This document shows positions 41,178 through 50,800 of a stretch of DNA of 64,000 nucleotides, piece after piece. This DNA is from Kitasatospora sp. NBC_01250. GTDB lineage: Bacteria > Actinomycetota > Actinomycetes > Streptomycetales > Streptomycetaceae. A program made the position numbers and the translations under genes. The stretch's first letter is position 1; every line of letters begins with the position of its first letter. The notes beneath the pieces are model-generated. The model worked only from the letters and a program-made list of their open reading frames with translations, had not been told where the DNA came from and did not search any database. The stretch covers positions 868,001 through 932,000 of the forward strand of contig NZ_CP108476.1 of assembly GCF_036226465.1 (NCBI RefSeq). The letters run 5' to 3'.

Positions 41178-44100
41178 ATGCCGTCCACCCGGCCCGAGCA
41201 CCCCGGCGACCCGAGCGGCCGCCCCGACCAGGCCGGCCTGCGCGAGCGGCTGGCGGCGCTCTGGTGCGAACTGCTCGGTCTGCCCGCCATCGGCCCCAGC
41301 GAGGACTTCTTCGCGCTCGGCGGGCACAGTCTGCTGGCCACCCGGCTGGCCACCCGGATCCGCACCGAGCTGGGGGTGCCGGTCACGGTGGAGCAGGTCT
41401 TCACCCACCCCACCATCGCCGAACTGGCCCGGGCGCTGGGCGCCGAGCAGCCGGCCGGCCCGGCGGCGGCGGAGCCGGCGATCCGGCACCGCTCGCGCAC
41501 CGGTGCGGACCTGCCGCTCAGCTTCCCGCAGGAGCGGATCTGGCTGCTCAAGCAGCTGGTTCCGCACAACACCGCCTACAACTTCCAGTGCGCGCTGACG
41601 CTGCGCGGTCCACTGGACGTACCGGCACTGGAGGCCGCGTACACCGAGATCGTGCGACGGCACGAGATCCTGCGCACCTCCTTCCACGAGGTGGCGGGCC
41701 GGCCCGTGCAGCGGGTGCACCCGCCGTTCGCGGTGCTGCTGCCGGTGCAGCCGGTGCCCGGCGACACCGAGGACGAACGCCGCTCCGCGGTACCGGAGTT
41801 GATCCGCCAGGCGCTGGACGGCGGCTTCGACACCAGTCGGCTGCCGCTGGTGCGCTGGCGGCTGCTGCGGGTGTCGGCCACCGAGCACGTGCTGGTCCAG
41901 GTCGAGCACCACTTCGTGCACGACGGCTGGTCGCTCGGGGTGCTGCTCGGCGAACTGGTGGCGCTCTACCGCGCGGCGGTGGCCGGGCGGCAGGCCGAAC
42001 TCCCGGAGCTGGAGTACCAGTTCGGGGAGCTGGCGGCGCACACCCGGGAGGTGGTCGCCGGCGACCGGCTGGAGCGCGAACTCGACTACTGGCAGGGGAA
42101 GCTGGCCGGTCTGCCGCCGCTGCTCGAACTGCCGCTGGACCGCCCGCGCCCGCCGCGCCAGAGCTTCGCCGGCGGGGTGCACAAGGAGCTGCTGGCCCCC
42201 GGCCTGTACGAGGAGTTGAAGGCGCTCGGGCGGGACTGCGGCGCGACCCTCTTCATGCTGCTCAGCGCCGCGTTCAGCACGCTGCTGCACCGGGTCAGCG
42301 GCAGTACCGACGTGCTGACCGCGACCGGGGTGGCCAACCGGCGGCTGCCGCAGAGCGAGCCGCTGCTGGGCATGTTCGTCAACACCCTGCCGCTGCGCAC
42401 CGATCTCGGCGGCGACCCGAGCTTCCGCGAGCTGGTGGCCCGGGTCCGGGCCGCGACGCTGGAGCTCTACGCGCACCAGGACGCGCCGTTCGAGAAGGTG
42501 GTCGCGGTGGTCCGCCCGGATCGCGACCTGAGCTACAACCCGCTCTACCAGGTGATGTTCAGCTTCCACGACGCGGCCGTGCCGGACCTGGAACTGGCCC
42601 CGGCCGACGCCGAGGGCGCGCTGCGCGCCGAGTTGGAGCTGCTGCACAACGGGACCGCCAAGGCCGACCTCAACGTCATCGTGGTGCCGCGCCCCGAGCA
42701 GCGGGCGGGCCTCGGCGTGCAGCGGCCCGGCAGCGGGCTGGTGGGTGCGCCGGACGACGGCGTGCTGGTCTGGTGGGAGTACTCCAGCGACCTGTTCGAC
42801 CCCGAGACCGTCGCGGCGCTCGCGGGGCACTACCAGGCGCTGCTGCGTGCCGTCGTCGCCGACCCCGACCGGCCCGTCTCACGGCTCGACCTGCTGGACG
42901 AGGCGCAGACCGCCGCGGTGCGGGCGGCCGGCAGCGGACCGGTGCGGCCGTGGCCCCAGGACGGCTCGGTGCCGGCGGCGATCGCGGCGCGGGCCGCCGA
43001 GCAGCCCGCCGCCCCCGCGCTGGTCGCGGTGGACGGCACCGCCTGGAGCCGGGAGCAGCTGGACGCCGCCGCCGGGCGGATCGCGGCGCGGCTGCGGGCG
43101 CTCGGGGTGCGCCCCGAGGACCGGGTGCCGCTGGTGCTGCCGCGCGGCCCCGAGGGGATCGCCGCCCAGCTGGGCGTGCTGCGCGCGGGCGCGGTCTACC
43201 TGCCGCTGGACCCGGAGCAGCCCGCCGAGCGGATCGCCGCGCTGGTCGCGGACTGCGGGCCGGCCCGCGCGGTGACCACGGCCGCGCTGCGCGGCACGCT
43301 GACGGGCGACTGGCTGACGGTGGAGGAGCTGCTGGCGCCGCTGGACGGCGATCCCGGCACACCGGCGGGCGCACCCGACCTGCGGCCGGACCAGGCCGCC
43401 TACGCGATCTACACCTCCGGCTCCACCGGCCGCCCCAAGGCGGTCACCGTGACCCACGCGGGTCTGGCGAACCTGGCCGGCTGGCACCGCGAGCGCTTCG
43501 GGCTGACCGGCGCCGACCGGGTCGCCCACCTGGCCGGCCTCGGCTTCGACGCCTCGGTCTGGGAGGTCCACCCGGCGCTGGCCGCCGGTGCCACGGTGGT
43601 GGCGGTGCCCGAGCAGGTGCGCCGGGACGCCGCGGCGCTGCGCGACTGGCTGGTCGAGCAACGGATCACCGTGAGCTTCGCGCCGACCCCGCTGGCCGAG
43701 CGGCTGCTCGCGCTGCCCTGGCCGGCCGGCACCGCGCTGCGCCACCTGCTGGCCGGTGGCGACCGGCTGCGCCGCCGGCCACCGGCCGGGCTTCCGTTCA
43801 CCCTGGTCAACGCCTACGGACCGACCGAGCACACGGTGGTGGCCAGCAGCGCGACCGTCGACCCGGCGGGTGCGGGGCTGCCCTCGATCGGCACGGCGGT
43901 GGACAACACCCGCCTGCTGGTGCTGGACGGCACCGGGCGCCCGGTGCCGCCGGGCCTGCCCGGCGAGCTGTACCTGGCGGGGCCCGGCGTGGCGCGCGGC
44001 TACCTCGGCGATCCGGCGCGCACCGCCGCCGCCTTCCGGCCCGAGGCCGGCGGTACGCCCGGCAGCCGGGCGTACCGGACCGGGGACCGGGTGCGGCTGC

Positions 44101-44846
44101 GGCGCGACGGCGAGCTCGACTACCTGGGCCGGGTCGACCAGCAGGTGCAGTTGCGCGGGGTGCGGATCGAGCCGGGCGAGATCGAGCACGCCCTGCTGCG
44201 GCATCCGGGGGTGGCCGCGGCCGTGGTGGTGCTGCGCGGCGAGGGCGAGAGCGCGGCGCTGGCCGGATACGTGGTGCCGAGCGACCCCGCGCTGGCGCCG
44301 GACCCGGCCGGGCTGCGCACCTTCCTGGCCGGGCAGTTGCCGCTGCACCTGGTGCCGACCGCGTGGGCGCTGCTCGCGGCGCTGCCGCTGACGCCCAGCG
44401 GCAAGCCGGACCTGGCCGCGCTGCCCGAGCCCACCGGCGGGCAGCGGCCGGCCGAACCGCTCGGCTCGGCCGCCGAGCGGCGGGTGGCCGAGGCCTGGTC
44501 CGCGGTGCTGGGCCACCCCGTCGAGGACCGCAACGCCGACTTCTTCGCGCTCGGCGGGCACTCGCTGGCGGGCTACCAGGTGATGGCCGAGCTGGCGCCG
44601 GGGGCACCGCTGCGGCTGCTGTTCGAGCACCCGACGGTCGCCGAGCTGGCCGGGGCACTGGCGGACGGCGCGGACGGGCCGGCTGACGCAGCCGGTGCGG
44701 ACGGTGCGATCTCGTCGGGCGGTGCGATCTCGTCGGGCGGCGAGGCCGCCGAGGATCCGACGGCCGGCCTGTCCGACGCGGAGATCGACGCCCTGTTGGC
44801 CGCCTGGGACGGCGCGCCGGCCGAAGCGACGGAGGAGAAGCAGTGA
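41178..44846 (+). CDS. NRPS 1: PCP-C-A-PCP
   Basis: The 1,222-residue synthetase starts with a carrier domain (Ser51 in GGHSLLA) that has no A domain before it. Then follow a condensation domain (HHFVHDG at 244-250), an adenylation domain (TSGSTGRPK core near 746; NAYGPTE; YRTGD) and a second carrier (Ser1129 in GGHSLAG). The N-terminal PCP must be charged in trans and should carry the starter acyl/aminoacyl unit. The hand-read specificity code DAWFLGAVVK is nine of ten identical to a published Leu code (DAWFLGNVVK), so Leu or a similar residue is inferred. The C-terminus has an 18-bp in-frame tandem repeat (GAISSG twice) and a helix LSDAEIDALLAAWDGA that may dock to the next protein. ATG at 41178 has AAGGAG seven bases upstream; the stop overlaps the next start. 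Confidence 0.93.
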   Translation: MPSTRPEHPGDPSGRPDQAGLRERLAALWCELLGLPAIGPSEDFFALGGHSLLATRLATRIRTELGVPVTVEQVFTHPTIAELARALGAEQPAGPAAAEPAIRHRSRTGADLPLSFPQERIWLLKQLVPHNTAYNFQCALTLRGPLDVPALEAAYTEIVRRHEILRTSFHEVAGRPVQRVHPPFAVLLPVQPVPGDTEDERRSAVPELIRQALDGGFDTSRLPLVRWRLLRVSATEHVLVQVEHHFVHDGWSLGVLLGELVALYRAAVAGRQAELPELEYQFGELAAHTREVVAGDRLERELDYWQGKLAGLPPLLELPLDRPRPPRQSFAGGVHKELLAPGLYEELKALGRDCGATLFMLLSAAFSTLLHRVSGSTDVLTATGVANRRLPQSEPLLGMFVNTLPLRTDLGGDPSFRELVARVRAATLELYAHQDAPFEKVVAVVRPDRDLSYNPLYQVMFSFHDAAVPDLELAPADAEGALRAELELLHNGTAKADLNVIVVPRPEQRAGLGVQRPGSGLVGAPDDGVLVWWEYSSDLFDPETVAALAGHYQALLRAVVADPDRPVSRLDLLDEAQTAAVRAAGSGPVRPWPQDGSVPAAIAARAAEQPAAPALVAVDGTAWSREQLDAAAGRIAARLRALGVRPEDRVPLVLPRGPEGIAAQLGVLRAGAVYLPLDPEQPAERIAALVADCGPARAVTTAALRGTLTGDWLTVEELLAPLDGDPGTPAGAPDLRPDQAAYAIYTSGSTGRPKAVTVTHAGLANLAGWHRERFGLTGADRVAHLAGLGFDASVWEVHPALAAGATVVAVPEQVRRDAAALRDWLVEQRITVSFAPTPLAERLLALPWPAGTALRHLLAGGDRLRRRPPAGLPFTLVNAYGPTEHTVVASSATVDPAGAGLPSIGTAVDNTRLLVLDGTGRPVPPGLPGELYLAGPGVARGYLGDPARTAAAFRPEAGGTPGSRAYRTGDRVRLRRDGELDYLGRVDQQVQLRGVRIEPGEIEHALLRHPGVAAAVVVLRGEGESAALAGYVVPSDPALAPDPAGLRTFLAGQLPLHLVPTAWALLAALPLTPSGKPDLAALPEPTGGQRPAEPLGSAAERRVAEAWSAVLGHPVEDRNADFFALGGHSLAGYQVMAELAPGAPLRLLFEHPTVAELAGALADGADGPADAAGADGAISSGGAISSGGEAAEDPTAGLSDAEIDALLAAWDGAPAEATEEKQ

Positions 44847-47800
44847 CCGAGCAGCAGCCACACCCCGCGGCCCCGCTCTCGGCGGCCGAGAAGCGGCGCC
44901 TGGTGGCCGCCCGGCTCGCCGGCCGGTCCGGCGCCGGTGGCCAGGCCCCCCAGGGCCCGACCGTCTTCCCGCTCGGCGCCCAGCAGCGCGGCATCTGGTT
45001 CGCCGAGCAGGCCTCCCCCGGCCGCTGCGCCTATCACATCTGCCGCTCGATCACCCTCGAAGGACCGCTGCGGGTCGACGAACTGCGGTCGGCCCTGACA
45101 GATCTGACGGAACGTCATGAAGCCCTGCGGACCAGCTTCGCCGTCCGCGACGGCGTCCCGCTGCAGCGGGTGGCACCGGCCGCCGAGGTGCACCTGCCGG
45201 TGCAGCAGCTGCCCGAGGACGACCCGGCCACCGTAAGGCGGATCGTCCAGGCCGAGGCCGAGCATGCCTTCGACCTGACCACCGGGCCCCTGCTGCGCTG
45301 CCGACTGCTGCGCCGTGCGCCCGAGCGCCACCAGCTCATCCTGACGCTGCATCACATCGTGGCCGACGGCTGGACGGTGGGCCGCCTGCTGCGCGACCTC
45401 GGGGAGCTGTACGCGGCCCGCTGCCGCGGCGAGGCGCCCCGGCTGCCGCCGGCTCCCGGGTACAGCGGCCACGCCCTGGCCCACCGCGGCTGGCTGGCCG
45501 GGCCGCAGGCCGCCCGCTCGCTCGGCCACTGGGTCGAGCGGACCCGCGACGTCCCACTGCTGGAACTGCCCACCGACCGCCCCCGGTTGGCCAGGGCCGG
45601 GCGCCGCGGCGCCCTGGTGCCGCTCGCCCTGCCCGCCGAGGCGCTGCGCGGCCCGGGTGACGGGGGCGCCGGCGGCACCGCCTTCCCCGCGGTGCTGACC
45701 GCCTGGGCCACCGTGCTGCACCGGTGGACCGGGCAGCACGACTTCGCCCTCGGGGTGCCGGTGGCCGGGCGCACCGGCGCCGACTGGTGGCAGAGCGCGG
45801 GCCTGTTCGCCGACTTCCAGCCGCTGCGGGTCGACCTCGGCGGGGATCCCTCGTTCGCCACCGCGACCGAGCGGACCCGCCAGGCCCTGCTCGCCGGTCT
45901 CGACCACCCGGGGATCCCCTTCGACCGGCTGGTGGAGGAGCTGCGCCCGGCCCGACTGCCCGGCCGCAACCCGGTCTTCGACGTGGCGTGCACCATGCTC
46001 AGCGGCCACCGCGAGGAGCTGGTGCTGCCGGGCCTGGACACCAGCGTGGAGCGGGTCTACGCGGGCGGCGCCAAGCTGGACCTGACCCTGGAGCTGGTCC
46101 AGCGGCCGGACGGCTCGGCCGGCGGCCATCTGGAGTACGACCGCGACCTGTTCGACGACGCGACCGCCCACCGGCTGGCCGACCACCTGCTGCGGGTCAG
46201 CCGGGCGGCGGCCGAGCAGCCGCACACCGCGCTCAGCGCCCTGGAGGTGCTGGACGCGGCCGAGCGCGGCGAGCTGATCCGGCTGGGCACGCCGCCACAC
46301 GCCGACTACCCGCAGGAGGCGACCGTCGCCGAGCTGTTCCGGCGGACCGCGGCCCGGCGCGGGGATCAACTCGCCCTGGCCTGGGCCGAGTCCGCCGAGC
46401 CGGGCGCCCCCGGGTCGCTCAGCTACCGCGAACTGGACGCCTGGTCCGATGCGGCGGCCGCCGCGCTGGCCCGGCACGGCGTGCGCCGCGGGGAGTTCGT
46501 GGGCGTGGCGGGCGGGCGCTCGGTGCGCTTCGTGGTGGCCGTGCTCGGCATCCTCAAGTGCGGCGCCGCCTACGTGCCGCTCGACCTCACCCAGCCGGCC
46601 GAGCGCACCGCGCTGCTGATCGAGCAGGCCGGTCTCGGCCTCGTGCTGGACAGCGGCACGGGCGAACCGGCGAGCGGCCCCGGCATCCCGGTGCTGGCGC
46701 TGCCCGACCCCACGGACGGCGGCCGACCGCCCGCACTGCGCGGCGGCCCGCTGGACCCGGCCTACCTGATGTTCACCTCCGGCTCGACCGGCGTCCCCAA
46801 GGGCGTGGCGGTGCCGAACCGGGCCGTGGTGCGCCTGGTGCGCGGCGGCCGGTTCGCGGCGATGACCGAGCAGACGCGCTGGCTCGCGCTGGCACCGCCC
46901 GAGTTCGACGCCTCGACGCTGGAGCTGTGGGCGCCGCTGCTGGCCGGCGGCGTGCTGCTGATCGGCCCGCCCGGGGTGCCCGACCTGCAGGGCCTCGGGG
47001 CGCTCATCGAGCGCTCCGGTACCACCTCGCTCTGGCTGACCGCCGGACTCTTCCACGCGATGGCCGAGGAGAACCCGCAGGGGCTGCGCCCGCTGCGCCA
47101 ACTCCTGGCGGGTGGCGACGTGCTGGCGCCCCGTCAGGTCAGGGCCGCGCTGGCGGCGGTCGACGGCCCGGTGGTGAACGGCTACGGGCCCACCGAGAAC
47201 ACCACGTTCACCACCTGCCAGGTGCTGCGCACGCCGGAGGAGGTGACCGATCCGGTCCCGATCGGCCGGCCCGTCGAGGGCAGCACGGTCCATCTGGTGG
47301 ACGCGCACGGGAACCTGGTGCCACGCGGGGCGGTCGGCGAGCTGTGGACCGGCGGCGACGGCGTGGCGCTCGGCTACCTGGGCCACCCGGCACGCACCGC
47401 CGAGCGTTTCGTACCCGACCCCTTCGACCCGCGCCCGGGGCGCCGGCTCTACCGCACCGGGGACCGGGCGCGCTGGCGGGCCGACGGCACGCTGGAGTTC
47501 CTCGGCCGCGCCGACGGCCAGGTCAAGCTGCGCGGTTTCCGGATCGAGCCGGGCGAGGTGGAGAACGCGCTCACCGAGCACCCGCGGGCCGCGCAGGCCG
47601 CCGTCGCGGTGCGTCCGCTGCCCAGCGGCGACAAGCACCTGATCGCCTGGGTGGTGCCCGCCGAGGCGACCGACGCGGACGACGCCCTGGCGGCCGAGCT
47701 GCGCGCGTGGCTGCTCGGCCGGCTGCCCGCCCACCTGGTGCCGGGCCGGGTCGTGCTGGTGGACCGGCTCCCCCTCGGCCCGACCGGCAAGGTGGACCGG

Positions 47801-50800
47801 CGGGCGCTGGTCGACCCGGCCCGGGACACCGGCGACACGGCGGCGGGCGAGGAACCGCGCCCGGGGACCGAGGAGCTGCTCGCCACGCTCTTCGCCCAGG
47901 TGCTCGGAGTGACCCAGGTCGGCCGGCTGGCCGACTTCTTCCTGCTCGGCGGCCACAGCCTGGCCGCGATCCGGCTGATCGGGCGGATCCGCTCCTGGTT
48001 CGGCGTCGAGCTGCCGGTGAGCACCGTCTTCGCGGCGCCCAGCGTGGCGGGCCTGGCCGTCGCGGTGGAGGCCGCCCGGGCGGCGGGCCCGGTCACGGTG
48101 CCCGCCGTGACGGCCGGCGGCGCGGAGCTGGGCCCGCTCTCGCACGCCCAGGAGCGGCTGTGGGCGGTGCACCTCAAGGACCCGGCCGACGTGGCCTACA
48201 CCGTGCCGCTGGAGCTGGAGCTGACCGGGCCGCTCGCGCCCGCAGCGCTGGCCGCGGCGCTGCAGGCCGTGGTCGACCGGCACCCCGCGCTGCGCACCGC
48301 CGTGGACGCCGCGGGGGACGAGCCGCGCCAGCGCATCCTGCCGCCCGGCCTGCCCGTCCCCTTGGAGCGCGCCGATCTCGGCGCGCTGGCCGGGCGGGCC
48401 GGCGAGCTGGCCTACCGGGATCTGCGGGCGGAGTTCGTGGCCCGGCCGTTCGACCTGACCCGGGCCCCGCTGCTGCGCGCCCTGCTGATCACGACCGGAC
48501 CGGACCGGGCCAGGCTGCTGCTGACCGTCCACCACCTGGTGGTGGACGGCGCGGGCGTCGCGGTCCTGCTGCGGGACCTGGCACGGGCCTGCGACACGGC
48601 CGGTGCGCTGCCGCCGGCCGCGGCGGCCACCCCCACCGGGATCGACCTCGCGCTCGCCGAGCGGCGGCTGCTGGCCGGGCCGGCGCGCGAGGAACTGACC
48701 GGGCACTGGCGCCGGCGGCTCGCGGGCCTGCACCGCCCGGCCGCCGCCGGGGACGCCTCGCCGGGCGAGCTGCTGCGGGTCGAGGTGCCCGCCGCGACGG
48801 TGGCGGCGCTGCGCGAACGGGCGGCCGGCGCCGGAGCCACCCTGCACATGGCGGTCACCGCCGCCGCCGGGCTGCTGCTGGCCGAGGAGCACGCGGGCGA
48901 GGTGGTGCTCGGCGCCCCGATGGCCCAGCGGCTCGACGAGGGCTTCGAGAGCGAGATCGGCCTCTTCCTCACCACCGTGCCACTGCGGCTGTCGCTCGAC
49001 GGCGGGCCCGCCTTCGGCGAGGCGCTGGTGCAGGTCCGGCGCACCCTGCTGGATGCGGCCCGGCACGCCGCGCTGCCCTACGAGCAGATCGCCGAACTGG
49101 TCCGCGACGAGGCGGGCCAGGTGCCGCAGCTGATCGACGCAATGGTGCAGGTGCAGCCCGCGCTGCCCGCCCGCCTCGCGTTCGGCGGCGCGCAGGCGGT
49201 GCTGCGCCCCGCGCACCACGGCACCGCCAAGTTCGACCTGACCCTGTCGCTGTTCGACGACGGCACCCGGCTGACCGGCTTCTGGGAGTTCGCCACCGCG
49301 ACCCGCACCGCCGCCGAGGTGGGCCGGCTGCACGAGCGGCTGCTGGCTTTGCTGGCCGCCGCCGGCGCCGACCTGACGGCCCGTCCGTCCGACGCCGCGG
49401 CACCCGAGGACGCCGTCGCCGGGGCGACCGGCGCCGCACCGCAGGCCGCGACCGCCCCGGCGGACGCCGCGGACCCGGCCATGGTCGCCACCGTCGCCGA
49501 GATCTGGCAGGAGCTGCTGGGCACCCGCCCCGGGCCCTCGGACAGCTTCTTCGCGCTGGGCGGCAGCAGCATCAGCGCCACCCGGGTGGTCTCCCGGCTG
49601 CGCGTGCGCACCGGCCGCGCGGTCGCCCTGCGCGAGCTCTACGACTGGCCCCGGCTGGCCGAGTTCGCCGCCCGGGTGGCCGGTGCACCGGCCGCCGGCC
49701 ACCGCCCGGCGCTGACCCGTGGCGAGGCCGAGCACGGGCCGCTCTCCTTCGCCCAGCTGCGCCACTGGGTGCTCGACCGGCTCGACCCGGGCACCGCGGC
49801 CAACAACATCCCGCTCGCGCTGCGCCTGTCCGGCCCGCTCGACCGCTCGGCGCTCGCCCAGGCCCTCGCCCTGGTGGCCTCCCGGCAGGGCGCGCTGCGC
49901 ACCGTCTTCGCCGACCACGACGGCGTGCCCGAGCAGCGTCTGCTGCCACCGGTGCCGGTCGAGCTGCCGGTCACCGAGGTGGCCGGCGAGGCCGCCGCGC
50001 TGGCCGCCGCCGACGAGCAGGCCGCCCTGCCGTTCGAGCTGACCGCGGGCCCGCCGTGGCGAGCCGCGCTGCTGCGGTTGACCGAGCAGGAGCACTGGCT
50101 GCTGCTGACCTTCCACCACATCATCGCGGACGGCTGGAGCACCTCGGTGCTGCTCGGCGAACTGGCCGCCGCCTACGCGGTGTTGTGCGAGGAGCCGGGA
50201 GCCGTGCTGCCGCCGGCCCCGCCCGTGCGCTACCTGGACCACGCACGCCGCCAGCGCGAGTGGCTCAGCGGCGAGCAGTTGCAGGCCGAACTCGCGCCCT
50301 GGCAGCGGCTGCGCGGCACCCCGCCGCTGGAGCTGCCGCCACCGGCCCAGGCCGGGCCCGGCGGTGTGGGCTCCATCGCGCTGTCGCTGCCCGCGCGCTG
50401 GCGCCGGGAGGCCGAGCTGCTGGCCGGCCAGGAGCGGGCCAGCCTCTACATGCTGCTGCTGGCGCTGTGGGCCGCCACTCTCGAACTCCACACCGGGCAG
50501 CAGGACTTCGCGGTCGGCACGTTCTCCGCCGGGCGCACCGAGCCGGCCCTGGAGCAGTTGGTCGGGTTCTTCGTCAACAACCTGGCGCTCCGTTGCGAGC
50601 TGGCCGGCGACCCCAGCTGGCGCGAGCGGATCGCCCGGGCGCGGGCCACCTGCACCGAGGCGTTCGCCCATCAGGAGGTGCCGTTCGAGAAGGTGCTGGA
50701 GGCGGCGGGGGTCGAGCGGTCCACCGAGCGCACCCCGCTCTTCCAGACGCTCTGCGTCCTGCAGAACTACCCCGGATGGCCGCAGCAGTTGGGCCGCCTC

